The notes beneath the pieces are model-generated. The model worked only from the letters and a program-made list of their open reading frames with translations. It did no database searches and was not told the DNA's origin. From the NCBI RefSeq assembly GCF_003013475.1, contig NZ_PXZO01000056.1, positions 1 through 40,624 of the forward strand: DNA of 40,624 bases, read 5' to 3'. The first letter of the stretch is position 1. Each line of letters starts with the position of its first letter. The stretch comes from Brevibacillus porteri (GTDB taxonomy: Bacteria > Bacillota > Bacilli > Brevibacillales > Brevibacillaceae). The translations under genes were made by a program, and so were the position numbers. Below are positions 1 through 8,328 of the stretch, in pieces.

Positions 1-11
1 TGGGCGCACTG

Positions 12-35
12 AAAAAAGCACCCGTAGCAGGGTGC
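12..35 (-). terminator. Intrinsic terminator of the regulator gene
   Basis: Read on the minus strand, a perfect 6-bp GCACCC/GGGTGC stem with a 6-nt loop is followed directly by a T6 run. It touches the stop codon of the regulator at 36-38, so transcription ends almost at the last codon. Confidence 0.85.
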
Positions 36-1334
36 TTACAAAAGTCGGTATCGTTTGGTGGGTCTTCCTCGCGTTGATTGCGATTCTTCCCCGGAGCTTT
101 CCGCCAGCTCAACGGCGCACAAATCCGCGACGATTCGCTGTGCATTTCGCTCGCTCATTTGCAAATACTTGGCCAGATCCTTTGTCGTGAAATCGGTCCA
201 ACCCATTTTTTGCAGCAAGGCATCGAGCTTTTTATAGCTTTTGACGCTGATGTTCCCTTTTTTCAGCTTTTCCAAAATCTCATCATCGTCGGCACGATAC
301 GAGTAGATGAGCTCCTCTTCCTGACCGACCCACTCTACGATCGTTCCGTCATCCTGAATCATGACGATATCTCGTGTAGCTTTTTCCTTTGATTGGCGCA
401 GGGCTCGGTGGGCATTCATCTCGGCTGCAAACGCAGTCTCTCCGAACCCGATTCCGACCGCGACCGTCGTATCCGCTTCCTTCGCCAAAAACTCTACGGT
501 GTTTTGCAAGGTAGGAATCTCCCTGTGAATGGTTCCGCGCGTACTGAAGATGACGTATCTGCCATTACCTTGCTCCAAAAGCGATCCATCCACTTGCTCG
601 CACAGTTTGATCAAGGCTTCTTTTATACGCAGCTCCAAATATTGTAAATGATAGGGGGTCTTCGCGCTTTCCTTGATTCTGTCGAATTGCTCGACCTCGA
701 TCATTTCGATCCCGATTTGTGTATCCTTAAAGTAGGATGTGCGTACTTTCTCGACAAACACGCGGACTGTTTGATGAATGTCCATATTACTGGGAGAAAT
801 CCAATAGGCCGGGATATCGGCATCTACTAACGATTGATAGACAGTCGGATAGCAGGTCATCGCAGCATCAATCTTTTTCTTGTTCCATAAATCGAGATGA
901 AATGCCAGCAGCTCTTGCGGATCAATCGTAACCTCAAATATCTTCATGTATAGTTGGCTCACGGATATGCTGCTGTTGTACAGCGAATCTTCCATGAACT
1001 TCGTAGATGAGAGCATATCGACACTGACCCGATCCAATAGCTCTCCCCGTGTGTACACCATTTCCAAAAAGCCTTTATAGATGCTGGATTCCGTCGGAAA
1101 AATATGTTCCATCCGCTTTTCATCGTCCAGGACATTTTTGGCAATCAAGTACGGAAGTGGTCCCGAAAAAAGCCAATGATCCACGTACTGGTCATTTTCC
1201 AAGACAATTTTTTCTGTTTCTTTTGTCTCTGTATACGGATACGGAACAAAATTCATTCCTTCCTCGAATTCCTTTGCAACCGCTAGAATCCTTTCTACCG
1301 ATTGCTTGGGACCAACCACGCCGATTTTAAACAT
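36..1334 (-). CDS. Transcriptional regulator with GTP-cyclohydrolase/GGDEF-like core and C-terminal winged helix
   Basis: A 432-residue soluble protein. The middle (about residues 235-345) has the pattern of the nucleotide-cyclase/GTP cyclohydrolase III-like fold: a run around NGRYVIFSTRG followed by VGIGFGETAFAAEMNAHRAL. The C-terminus (about 365-432) looks like a winged helix (TTKDLAKYLQMSERNAQRIV) and ends in a basic GRPTKRYRLL tail. The N-terminus starts as a receiver-like beta strand (MFKIGVVGPKQSV). I chose the ATG at 1334 because AGAGGT lies about 11 nt upstream and the family-like sequence begins there; the frame is open upstream but reads as non-coding. It is divergent from the DinB gene. 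Ligand and targets are unknown; regulator function is inferred from domain order. Confidence 0.7.
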   Translation of the reverse strand: MFKIGVVGPKQSVERILAVAKEFEEGMNFVPYPYTETKETEKIVLENDQYVDHWLFSGPLPYLIAKNVLDDEKRMEHIFPTESSIYKGFLEMVYTRGELLDRVSVDMLSSTKFMEDSLYNSSISVSQLYMKIFEVTIDPQELLAFHLDLWNKKKIDAAMTCYPTVYQSLVDADIPAYWISPSNMDIHQTVRVFVEKVRTSYFKDTQIGIEMIEVEQFDRIKESAKTPYHLQYLELRIKEALIKLCEQVDGSLLEQGNGRYVIFSTRGTIHREIPTLQNTVEFLAKEADTTVAVGIGFGETAFAAEMNAHRALRQSKEKATRDIVMIQDDGTIVEWVGQEEELIYSYRADDDEILEKLKKGNISVKSYKKLDALLQKMGWTDFTTKDLAKYLQMSERNAQRIVADLCAVELAESSGEESQSTRGRPTKRYRLL

Positions 1335-1493
1335 CCATTTATCAACCTCTGCGTTTCTATTTATACGAGCCTTGCTTACGACCATTCTATACGTATTCAC
1401 GCAAACAAATCCACCCTTCTCCAAACAAATTGGAAGGGATGACATTGGTGAAAGGCGAATAACTCCGGATTCCATACCGAAAGGAGTCGTACC

Positions 1494-2018
1494 ATGAATT
1501 TTAATCTGGATGAAGCGATTGAGGTTCTAGAGCGTATGCCACAAGCATTGGAATCCTTGTTAACGGGCTTATCAGATGGGTGGTTGCTGCACAATGAGGG
1601 CGACGGCACCTGGCATACTACTGAGGTGATTGAACACCTGACCCTGGCGGAGAAAACGAATTGGCTCCCGCGTCTGGAGATCATACTTCAAAAGGGAGAG
1701 AGTAAACCGTTTCCTCCATTTGATCGCTACGCTCACTTACAAGAAGCCTCGGTTAGATCGTTGGAGCAAAAGCTGCTGGAATTCAAAACGATTCGTGCCG
1801 AAAACATAGCCAGGCTGCGAACGCTCGTGGAACCGGAAAAGCATCTGGAATTAACTGGACTCCATCCCGCTTTTGGGGTCGTAAAAGTACGGGAATTGCT
1901 CTCTACGTGGGTCGTTCATGATTTAACGCATACGGCGCAAATCGTACGGGTCATGGCCAAAAGGTACACGACTGATGTAGGGCCATGGAGCGAATATTTA
2001 GGCATCCTGAACAAATAA
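1494..2018 (+). CDS. DinB family protein
   Basis: A 174-residue four-helix-bundle protein of the DinB/YfiT superfamily. The family's metal-binding histidine triad is visible as H48 (in IEHLTLAEK), H142 and H146 (in VVHDLTHTAQI). Members include thiol-dependent S-transferases, and many are stress-induced without a known substrate. The ATG is preceded by AAAGGAG at good spacing. It stands alone, divergent from the upstream regulator and followed by a strong terminator. Family assignment is firm; the reaction cannot be read from sequence. Confidence 0.85.
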   Translation: MNFNLDEAIEVLERMPQALESLLTGLSDGWLLHNEGDGTWHTTEVIEHLTLAEKTNWLPRLEIILQKGESKPFPPFDRYAHLQEASVRSLEQKLLEFKTIRAENIARLRTLVEPEKHLELTGLHPAFGVVKVRELLSTWVVHDLTHTAQIVRVMAKRYTTDVGPWSEYLGILNK

Positions 2019-2022
2019 TCGA

Positions 2023-2083
2023 ACAGGCAGCGGTAGCTCTGAACGCAAATGTACGTCATCGCTGCCACTGCCTGTCTTTTTTT
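2023..2083 (+). terminator. Terminator of the DinB gene
   Basis: A 15-bp stem (2023-2037 with 2061-2075; one mismatch, one G-U) with a 23-nt loop is followed by TCTTTTTTT on the plus strand. It also lies just beyond the stop of the convergent desulfhydrase gene and may slow its transcription. Confidence 0.85.
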
Positions 2084-3080
2084 ACGGCAAAAACAACTGT
2101 GGAACCGTATAGAGTGCAGGGGAACCACCCGTATGCAGGAACAATACGTGATCACTCTTGGTAAAATGCCCTTCACGAATCAAGCCAATCAACCCTGCCA
2201 TCGCCTTTCCGGTATAGACAGGATCGAGTAAAATTCCCTCTGTCCGAGCGACCAGCCGAACGGCTTCGATCATGCCATCCGTCGGAATCGCATAGCCTGG
2301 CCCGACAAATCTGTCGTCGCAAAGCACAGCTTCTGCTCGCATGTCCCCTTGCAAACCGATCCGTGCAGCAGTACTGCACAGCAACCCCATCACCTTGGCT
2401 TCTTGTGCAGCCCGATCTCGACTGACATTGATCCCGATTACTTTTGTGTTGGACTGACGCGCCATAAAACCGGCAAGCAGACCTGCTTGCGTACCGCCAC
2501 TTCCCGTTGCCGTCACGACATAATCGTACGGAGTCGTCGTTTCCCAAGCCTGCTGCTCGATTTCTTCCGCACACGCCATGTACCCCAAAGACCCGACTTC
2601 GTTGGAGCCTCCTACCGGGATCAGATACGGTTTTCTGCCTTGTTTTCGCAGACTTTCAGCGAGCTCTTCCATAGCTGCAAGCAAATCTGCCTCTGCGGGA
2701 ATGACCTCGATTTTTTCTGCTCCGAGCAAGTGGAACAACAGATGATTGCCACTCGCTTGCGGTTGGTAGTCCCCCGTCTCAGGCGCGGACAGCACGAGCT
2801 GACAGTGCAGACCTTCGCGAACTGCCGCCGCCAGAGTCAACCGGCAGTGATTGGATTGGACAGCTCCACATGTAATCAACGTGTCTGCCCCTTGCTCGAT
2901 TGCCTCTGCCACCAAATACTCCAGCTTTCGCGTCTTGTTTCCCCCTGCTGTCAAACCAAGCATGTCGTCTCGCTTGATAGAGATGCTCGGACCACCTAAC
3001 TCCCTAGACAGTCGCTCCATCCTTTCGATTGGTGTAGGTCCGTGTGTGTAAATTTTACGCTGGTAACGGATATCGTTCAT
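2082..3080 (-). CDS. dcyD: D-cysteine desulfhydrase / ACC deaminase family PLP enzyme
   Basis: A 332-residue fold-type II PLP enzyme. The cofactor lysine is K49 in LTAGGNKTRKLEYL, followed by the substrate loop CGAVQSNHCR, the PLP-phosphate glycine loop TATGSGGTQAGL and a C-terminal HTGGSPALY. The family converts D-cysteine to pyruvate, H2S and ammonia, or deaminates 1-aminocyclopropane-1-carboxylate. Sequence alone does not separate the two reliably, so the symbol is provisional. The start at 3080 is chosen for an adjacent purine-rich site (AAGGGAACGAAGGGC) and because the protein then begins at the conserved TPIERM region. It is monocistronic, convergent with the DinB gene. Confidence 0.85.
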   Translation of the reverse strand: MNDIRYQRKIYTHGPTPIERMERLSRELGGPSISIKRDDMLGLTAGGNKTRKLEYLVAEAIEQGADTLITCGAVQSNHCRLTLAAAVREGLHCQLVLSAPETGDYQPQASGNHLLFHLLGAEKIEVIPAEADLLAAMEELAESLRKQGRKPYLIPVGGSNEVGSLGYMACAEEIEQQAWETTTPYDYVVTATGSGGTQAGLLAGFMARQSNTKVIGINVSRDRAAQEAKVMGLLCSTAARIGLQGDMRAEAVLCDDRFVGPGYAIPTDGMIEAVRLVARTEGILLDPVYTGKAMAGLIGLIREGHFTKSDHVLFLHTGGSPALYTVPQLFLP

Positions 3081-3231
3081 GCCCTTCGTTCCCTTCGGTT
3101 TGAATTGTGATTTGGTATTCATACGCTTTGCGGTGTACGAATTCCTTCGCATTATGTGACTTTGTTACAGGCAAATATAAGATTGCCCGATACAATGAGT
3201 CTCGTAAACCACAGTAATCGGGAGGCTGATC

Positions 3232-3426
3232 ATGAAAAACGTAGGTAAATTTGATCAAATATTTCGAGTCGTTGCTGGGCTAGCGTTTCTCTCCTTGTTC
3301 TTCTTTCTAGAAGGAGGTTTGCAGTACCTCGCATTAATTGGCGTTCCCTTACTCTATACTGCACTGACCCAACAATGCTTTCTTTACCGCCTTTTCGGTA
3401 TGAATTCCTGCAAGGTTAAGTCGTAA
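3232..3426 (+). CDS. Small DUF2892/YgaP-like inner membrane protein
   Basis: A 64-residue protein with two short hydrophobic segments (about residues 10-27 and 30-45), an N-terminal MKNVGKFDQIFRVVAG and a C-terminal CFLYRLFGMNSCK. This is the layout of DUF2892, the membrane module found alone or fused to rhodanese in YgaP. C49 and C60 survive in the tail. GGGAGG precedes the ATG and a terminator follows, so it is a single-gene unit. Its neighbour dcyD also handles sulfur, but they are divergent and no direct link is shown. Confidence 0.75.
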   Translation: MKNVGKFDQIFRVVAGLAFLSLFFFLEGGLQYLALIGVPLLYTALTQQCFLYRLFGMNSCKVKS

Positions 3427-3462
3427 TTCAACTGTCACGAAAGTTGAATAGCTCGAACTCAG

Positions 3463-3492
3463 AGCGCCTCTTTTTGGGGCGTTCATTTTTTC
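3463..3492 (+). terminator. Terminator of the DUF2892-like gene
   Basis: A G-U-containing 8-bp stem AGCGCCTC/GGGGCGTT with a T5 loop is followed by CATTTTTTC. Confidence 0.75.
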
Positions 3493-3526
3493 GAAAAAAT
3501 TTGTCGAAAATTTAAATATTTTCTAA

Positions 3527-3555
3527 TTGTAAATATAAGGAACAGCAGGGATAAT
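3527..3555 (+). promoter_or_regulatory. Sigma-A-type promoter for the secreted protein at 3601
   Basis: TTGTAA (3527-3532) and GATAAT (3550-3555) are separated by exactly 17 bp and lie 45 bp upstream of the ATG, within an AT-rich leader. The match is by eye. Confidence 0.6.
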
Positions 3556-3600
3556 ATACTCGATAGACTGTAACCCAATTTCAATCGTGGAGGGAAATCT

Positions 3601-4269
3601 ATGAAAACACTCCTGCGAATTGCCATCGCTTTAGCCATGATGTTAACCATGGCAAGCGGTGCTTTTGCTGCTCCAAATCCTGCCGTTTACGAGGCGAAGT
3701 TTGTAGGATTAAAGGAAACTTACAATGCTGGTGAATCGATTAAGCTATCCGTAGAAACAAAAACAGCTGGGCAAATTACCGACGCCAAGTTTGTGCTGAA
3801 AACCATTGGTGGCAATGAGAAGGATAAGGTCACCAGTGTCCGAACTACCCATAGCAAAACCAAAGCTACCTATACGACTACAGGTTACCTAAAGCCTACC
3901 TCCAAAGGTATCTACTTGCTCGCTTACCAAGCTACTCTTAAAAGCATTGCAGGAGAAGAGAAAATAGAACTCATTGCAACTCTTTCGATCAAGGATCCAA
4001 ATAAAATCACCTTGAATGTCACACCGAACACCGTCCATGTCAAAAAAGGCAAAGAAGTGCCTATCCTCATCACATACAGTTCAAAATCCACTCCTCAATT
4101 CACTTACAGTACACAGGTTACTGAGCTTTACACTAAGCGAGTCGGCAATGAAAACAAGAAAGTCGTACTCTTCAAAGCTGAAAAAGCTGGAAAATTTACA
4201 ATCAATATCACTGCCAAGAACAAATACGATGAGGTCTCTGAAGCAGTCGAGATCGTTGTTTCGGATTAA
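3601..4269 (+). CDS. Secreted protein of unknown function, Ig-like beta-rich
   Basis: A 222-residue protein with a clear Sec signal peptide (basic MKTLLR, hydrophobic core, cleavage likely after GAFAA near residue 24). The mature part is rich in Lys, Thr and Val with alternating beta-strand patterns and no cysteine. The second half (about residues 135-222: KITLNVTPNTVHVKKGKEV to ITAKNKYDEVSEAVEIVVSD) looks like a bacterial Ig-like domain. GGAGGG precedes the ATG, with a promoter upstream and a terminator downstream, so it is monocistronic. I do not recognise the family; a cell-surface or exoprotein role is inference. Confidence 0.7.
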   Translation: MKTLLRIAIALAMMLTMASGAFAAPNPAVYEAKFVGLKETYNAGESIKLSVETKTAGQITDAKFVLKTIGGNEKDKVTSVRTTHSKTKATYTTTGYLKPTSKGIYLLAYQATLKSIAGEEKIELIATLSIKDPNKITLNVTPNTVHVKKGKEVPILITYSSKSTPQFTYSTQVTELYTKRVGNENKKVVLFKAEKAGKFTINITAKNKYDEVSEAVEIVVSD

Positions 4270-4305
4270 AAGATAATATCGAGCACGATCATTTCTAGCC
4301 ATACC

Positions 4306-4343
4306 AAAAATCCCGTCCCCTTTAATAGGGCAACGGGATTTTT
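4306..4343. terminator. Bidirectional terminator between convergent genes
   Basis: AAAAATCCCGT pairs with ACGGGATTTTT, giving T-runs on both strands. It serves the secreted-protein gene (plus) and the Crp/Fnr regulator (minus). Confidence 0.85.
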
Positions 4344-4372
4344 GTTGGCTCCATTTCCATCCGCGATAGTAT

Positions 4373-5077
4373 CTACACTCTCGCCAATGCTTCTCTCAAT
4401 CGCTCCCGATGCACCCATAATGGCTTACGCAATCCCGCCTTCTTCACCATGCCTTCTACTGTTAGCTCATGGAACGTTTCTGTTACGGTCTCACGAATAC
4501 ACCCCATCATCGTCGCCAGCTCCTGATGCGTCAGGTTCACTGCCAGCTCGATCCATTCTGGTTCATCAGCCTGACTTTTTTTTCCATATTTCTCTGACAG
4601 CTTGCCCAGCAAATACAGAAGACGCTGTCGTACACTTCCATACGCCATGAGCTCCATCATCTCTTCAACCTCTTGCAAACGATTCGAGACAATCTCGATA
4701 AAATGCAAGGCAAGCCTCGGTTTCTCTAGCATCAGCTCCTCAAATTGTCCTTTATCAATCGAACAAATCACCGAATCTTCCCACGCTTCGGCATACATAT
4801 TGGTTGAACTAATCGTAAACGAGCCGATCTCGCCAAACACATGGCCTGTTCCGAGCAAATCAATCGTTAGCTCCTTGCCGTCAGCCGAAAGCTTATATAG
4901 ACGAACCTTCCCAGCCTTGATCAAAAACAGCCTTTTCTGCTCCAGGTGAGGGGAGGAAATTAGCTTTCCTTTTTTGACCACTTCCATAGGAGTCGCCGGT
5001 TCCAATTGGGCTAGCTCCGCTGCACTTAACGACTGAAACAAATTGATGCGGGATAAAAGCTTCTCCTTTTCGATCAC
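4373..5077 (-). CDS. Crp/Fnr-family transcriptional regulator
   Basis: A 234-residue protein with an N-terminal cyclic-nucleotide-binding-like beta-roll (about residues 10-115, including LLGTGHVFGEIGSF) and a C-terminal Crp-type HTH (about 150-225, HQELATMMGCIRETVTETF). It lacks the C-terminal cysteine cluster of Bacillus Fnr, so it is not an obvious iron-sulfur sensor. The GTG at 5077 is preferred: AGGAGG sits 9 nt upstream, whereas the earlier in-frame GTG at 5098 has no ribosome binding site. A 16-bp dyad at 5099-5114 just upstream suggests autoregulation. It is divergent from the DoxX-like gene. The signal sensed is unknown. Confidence 0.85.
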   Translation of the reverse strand: MIEKEKLLSRINLFQSLSAAELAQLEPATPMEVVKKGKLISSPHLEQKRLFLIKAGKVRLYKLSADGKELTIDLLGTGHVFGEIGSFTISSTNMYAEAWEDSVICSIDKGQFEELMLEKPRLALHFIEIVSNRLQEVEEMMELMAYGSVRQRLLYLLGKLSEKYGKKSQADEPEWIELAVNLTHQELATMMGCIRETVTETFHELTVEGMVKKAGLRKPLWVHRERLREALARV

Positions 5078-5098
5078 GATGTACTTCCTCCTGCTCAC

Positions 5099-5114
5099 TG
5101 TAGGCTGGACTACA
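5099..5114. promoter_or_regulatory. Crp/Fnr-type dyad, candidate autoregulatory operator
   Basis: TGTAG-N6-CTACA is a perfect 5-6-5 palindrome with the geometry of Crp/Fnr sites. It lies between the regulator's ribosome binding site and two -10-like elements on the minus strand (TACAAT at 5116-5121, TATAAT at 5134-5139), where a bound repressor would block transcription. Confidence 0.45.
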
Positions 5115-5186
5115 TATTGTAGGGATCACTCCCATTATACTCCTCGTTAGGCAATGGATTTCGAATGAACGAAGGAGTGTAAACGG

Positions 5187-5528
5187 TTGAACACATTCAT
5201 CATGATTCTTTCACTGATGTTGGCTTTGATGTTTTCCATCTCTCTGTTACTGAAGTTTTTACGCGCAAGCTCTATGCTCCAGCACTGGAAGGAATATGGC
5301 TACCCACTTTGGTTCATGGACGTGATTGCCTCACTTGAGCTGGTCGGAGTCATCGGTGTGATTAGCTCCTTTTGGTTTCCTAGAGTATTAACACTCGCTT
5401 GCATCCTGTTCGCCATCCTCATGCTCGGGGCTATCCATGCCCATCTTTTCCGGGCAAAACATGAGCCCGTCATGGCTCTAAATGCGGTATTTATGCTTAT
5501 TTGTTCGTTGCTACTTCTTTGGCTTTAA
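5187..5528 (+). CDS. DoxX-like family membrane protein
   Basis: A 113-residue protein with four predicted membrane helices (about residues 3-22, 44-64, 68-86, 95-112) and the DoxX_2-type layout MLQHWKEYGYPLWFMDVIASLELVG between helices 1 and 2. The start is a TTG preceded by GAAGGAG. DoxX-like proteins are small membrane proteins, some linked to oxidative or thiol stress, most without a known reaction. It is divergent from the Crp/Fnr regulator, a plausible controller. Its stop codon overlaps the stop of the convergent DUF3267 gene, with no terminator between them. Confidence 0.75.
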   Translation: MNTFIMILSLMLALMFSISLLLKFLRASSMLQHWKEYGYPLWFMDVIASLELVGVIGVISSFWFPRVLTLACILFAILMLGAIHAHLFRAKHEPVMALNAVFMLICSLLLLWL

Positions 5529-6142
5529 TCGTTTCCAAGCGCTTTCCAATACGTCTTCTGTCCGTTACTGATCAAGATCGCCTGTTTCGGAACTTGCTTC
5601 ATCACCAGGAAAAGATTTAGCATATCGACTGATGAAGCGATAGCGTTTATCAAAATCAAAAATTTCAACATGGTAGTGAACAGTCCAAAAAAACCTAGAA
5701 GAACTGGTAACATAACTGAAAGAATAATGAATGGGGCGATGGTAATCAGTATGTATCTTGATTTTGGAATCTTTTCTTCCGTTGCGACAAACCCTCCAAA
5801 CAAGGTAAGCCCCATCCATGTTTTTTCTGATCTCATGAAATTAGGGATAAAAATCAAATGCAAGCATTCATGAAAAATAACCAATCCGAGTAGAAACAAA
5901 ATCACACGTAAGTCGATGGATATGGAAAAAGAGCCGGATGTCAGTCCCAATTCCTGAAAGGTTATTGGCGAAAAAATATAGATGATCCCATAGGCAATGA
6001 ATGCATTAATCAGCATGAAAGGAATCGATAAAAGAGTTGCCCTGCCCAAGCTCTGTGGTTCTTTCAGGGGAACCCATTCCTTTTTTATCAACTCGACATG
6101 TACATTTTCAAGATACTGTGGCAATTTGGTTGTGATTTTCAT
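5525..6142 (-). CDS. DUF3267 domain membrane protein with HExxH motif
   Basis: A 205-residue membrane protein. HECLH at residues 91-95 inside a hydrophobic segment is the zinc-metalloprotease signature of the DUF3267 family, whose topology resembles intramembrane or M50-like peptidases. Four or five hydrophobic segments are visible (about 38-60, 80-98, 130-150, 155-185). GAAGGAGG precedes the ATG. The HExxH is intact, but I cannot identify the distal metal ligand, so protease activity is inference. The gene is convergent and overlaps the DoxX-like stop by 3 bp. Confidence 0.75.
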   Translation of the reverse strand: MKITTKLPQYLENVHVELIKKEWVPLKEPQSLGRATLLSIPFMLINAFIAYGIIYIFSPITFQELGLTSGSFSISIDLRVILFLLGLVIFHECLHLIFIPNFMRSEKTWMGLTLFGGFVATEEKIPKSRYILITIAPFIILSVMLPVLLGFFGLFTTMLKFLILINAIASSVDMLNLFLVMKQVPKQAILISNGQKTYWKALGND

Positions 6143-6212
6143 AATAAAACCTCCTTCCTTTCTAGTTAGACGTTCACCCTATGTGTTCAGTTTCTCTAAG
6201 GCGAAGGAAATA

Positions 6213-6255
6213 AAAAAGGCTGTCTCCTGAGCTTTCTTGGAGACTAGCCTTTTTC
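6213..6255 (-). terminator. Terminator of the cation-efflux gene
   Basis: AAAAGGCTxxTCTCC pairs with GGAGACTAGCCTTTTT across a short loop. A T-run is present on both strands, but the position suits the minus-strand gene ending at 6266. Confidence 0.8.
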
Positions 6256-6265
6256 TCATGGGTAT

Positions 6266-7201
6266 TTATGCTTGCTGAAGCAAAAACTGCTTGCCGTATT
6301 CCCCGTGATCCAGAATCGTCGGGTGCTCGATCTGAATTGTCGAATGGTCAATTCCGTACTTCGTTTGCAAAATGTGATTGATCGCCAGAATGACACAATA
6401 CGGCTGGATGCCTTCACGGACGAACACATGCGCTGTCAGGGAGTAATGTTCCGTGGATACCGCCCACAGGTGCAGCTCATGAACATCCTCCACGCCCTCT
6501 ACTTCACTGAGGTCCTGACGGATTTGCTCGAGATCAAACTGCTCTGGAACAGATTCCATCAACACGAGCAGCGACTCACGAATGATTTTGGCACCACCTG
6601 TAAAAATAATTCCACCAATCACTAAGCTGATCAATGGGTCGAACAAGTAGTAGCCCGTCATGTAAATGAGAATCGCCGACGTAATCACACCGACGGAGCT
6701 GAGCAAATCTCCAATAAAGTGCCATAGTGCGCTTTTTACATTGAGATTGTCTTCTTCCTTCATACTGCGGGAAAGTACGATGGTCAGCACGATGTTTACA
6801 ACCAAACCGATGGATGCGATGGTCAGCATCAACTGCAAATCAACGTCTTGCGGATTGATCATCCGCTTGATCCCTTCAATCACAATCCCGATCGAAATCA
6901 CGGCAAGAGCCAAGCCATTCAAGAACGAAGCAATAATTTCAAAACGGAGAAATCCGAACGTATACTTCTTATTCGGCTTACGTGTCGCCATATAAATAGC
7001 GGTCATACTCAACCCTAAAGCAAAGACGTCAGAAATCATATGGGCGGAGTCGGACAGGAGCGCGAGTGAATTGGACATCAAGCCTCCCACAACCTCCACG
7101 ATCGTAAAAAACAACGTCAATAGGAGCGTGATCCACAATGTTCTCTTCGATGTTTGCTGTTCTTTCACATGATCAAGATGATGAAAATCACCCTTTTTCA
7201 T
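6266..7201 (-). CDS. Cation diffusion facilitator (CzcD/ZitB-like zinc efflux)
   Basis: A 311-residue CDF transporter exporting Zn(II) or related divalent metals in exchange for protons. Six membrane helices are visible. The transport site is intact: H54 and D58 in helix 2 (SDSAHMISDVFAL) and H161 and D165 in helix 5 (WHFIGDLLSS). A cytoplasmic ferredoxin-like domain follows (about 205-290), starting at ESVPEQFDLEQIRQ. The short N-terminus HHLDHV could bind metal. The ATG at 7201 follows AGAGGTG with 6-nt spacing; the GTG at 7208 overlaps that site. It is monocistronic. The promoter region is very AT-rich, and no clear metalloregulator site was found. Confidence 0.9.
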   Translation of the reverse strand: MKKGDFHHLDHVKEQQTSKRTLWITLLLTLFFTIVEVVGGLMSNSLALLSDSAHMISDVFALGLSMTAIYMATRKPNKKYTFGFLRFEIIASFLNGLALAVISIGIVIEGIKRMINPQDVDLQLMLTIASIGLVVNIVLTIVLSRSMKEEDNLNVKSALWHFIGDLLSSVGVITSAILIYMTGYYLFDPLISLVIGGIIFTGGAKIIRESLLVLMESVPEQFDLEQIRQDLSEVEGVEDVHELHLWAVSTEHYSLTAHVFVREGIQPYCVILAINHILQTKYGIDHSTIQIEHPTILDHGEYGKQFLLQQA

Positions 7202-7343
7202 ACGTATCACCTCTGTCCATTTAAATTATAAAAATTATAATCTAAGAATTAATGTAATCATATCCTCTTTTCCGACAATATTCAAATGAACATTTTATGG
7301 ATCATACAAGTGATTTTCATTACCAGTTATGTCGTACCAAGAC

Positions 7344-7373
7344 AAAAAAAGCCTCATCCAAAAGGATTAGGCT
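7344..7373 (-). terminator. Terminator of the amino-sugar operon
   Basis: AGCCTcATCC and GGATtAGGCT (one mismatch) with an AAAA loop give, on the minus strand, a stem followed by T7. It lies just after the murQ stop and ends the operon. Confidence 0.85.
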
Positions 7374-7375
7374 GA

Positions 7376-8290
7376 TCATTCCTGATTGTGATTCCTTTCT
7401 AAAATCCGTCGAATATTCCCCTTGTACTGCGTGAGCAAACGGCTTGCGTCCTCTGCTGGCAATCCGGTCTTTTGCATCACGATCGCCAGTTTTGCGTCAC
7501 CGTCTGCCTTATGCAACAGTACGTCCGCCTCATCGGTGGAGACATTGGTCGCTTCTGCCACGATTTGTTTTGCCCGTTCCTTCAGTTTCTCATTGGTTAC
7601 CTGCACATTGACCATCAAATTTTTGTACACTTTCCCCAACCGCACCATGCATCCGGTCGTAATCATATTGAGAACCATCTTCTGCGCCGTTGCTGCTTTT
7701 AAGCGAGTCGATCCGGTTACCACCTCTGGCCCTACTACCACATTAATCGCTACATCCACACCTTGACTGATCTGCGCCACCTGGTTGCAGGACAACGAAA
7801 TGATTTTCGCCTGCTGCCTTCTGGCTTCCGCCAATGCTCCGATGACATAGGGTGTCCGACCACTCGCCGCAATTCCTACCACGGCATCCCCCGCCTTTAC
7901 GCCATAGGCGATCACATCTTCTCTGCCGTTCTGCTCCACATCTTCGGCTCCTTCGACTGCCCTGACGATAGCTTTTTCCCCGCCTGCTATGATGCCCTGC
8001 ACCAATGCGGGGTCCGTCCCAAAGGTTGGTGGGCATTCAGCAGCATCGAGCAAGCCCAATCTCCCACTTGTTCCGGCTCCAAAATAAAAGAGTCTTCCAC
8101 CGTTTTCCAGACATTCTGCGATCAAGTCAACGGCCGCTGCAATCGAAGCCAGCTCCTTTTCAACGGCAAACGCAACTGTTTTATCCTCTTCATTCATAAT
8201 CTGGATAATTTCCATCGTAGAGAATTTATCCAGCTCTTCCGTATTCCCATTTCTTGTTTCTGTCGTTAAGTCACGCAGGTGAAACTTCAT
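7376..8290 (-). CDS. murQ: N-acetylmuramic acid 6-phosphate etherase
   Basis: A 304-residue SIS-domain lyase that cleaves the lactyl ether of MurNAc-6-phosphate to GlcNAc-6-phosphate and D-lactate in the cytoplasm. The N-terminal TTETRNGNTEELD, the sugar-phosphate loop YFGAGTSGRLGLLDAAECPPTFGT (with the conserved Glu) and VGIAASGRTPYVIGAL are family hallmarks. Length is normal. The start at 8290 is set by GGGAGGT six nt upstream. It is the last gene of the cluster, 38 bp after the NagZ-type gene, and points to peptidoglycan recycling. MurQ needs a phosphorylated substrate, but no MurNAc kinase or PTS component is visible in the window. Confidence 0.95.
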   Translation of the reverse strand: MKFHLRDLTTETRNGNTEELDKFSTMEIIQIMNEEDKTVAFAVEKELASIAAAVDLIAECLENGGRLFYFGAGTSGRLGLLDAAECPPTFGTDPALVQGIIAGGEKAIVRAVEGAEDVEQNGREDVIAYGVKAGDAVVGIAASGRTPYVIGALAEARRQQAKIISLSCNQVAQISQGVDVAINVVVGPEVVTGSTRLKAATAQKMVLNMITTGCMVRLGKVYKNLMVNVQVTNEKLKERAKQIVAEATNVSTDEADVLLHKADGDAKLAIVMQKTGLPAEDASRLLTQYKGNIRRILERNHNQE

Positions 8291-8328
8291 CCAGTTACCT
8301 CCCACCCATCTACACTCCTCTTCTCTTT

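Noticed and set aside
1414..1438. Imperfect inverted repeat CCCTTCTCCAA...TTGGAAGGG between the first regulator and the DinB gene
   Set aside because: The arms differ by two extra bases and no promoter elements could be placed around it; could be an operator but support is weak.
5533..5549. cre-like AAGCGCTT near the end of the DUF3267 gene
   Set aside because: It lies inside the coding 3' end of a convergent pair, away from any promoter, and the flanks do not fit the cre consensus.
7311..7322. Fur/Zur-like TGATTTTCATTA upstream of the cation-efflux gene
   Set aside because: Only half of the dyad is recognisable and it is about 110 bp from the start codon; not enough to call an operator.
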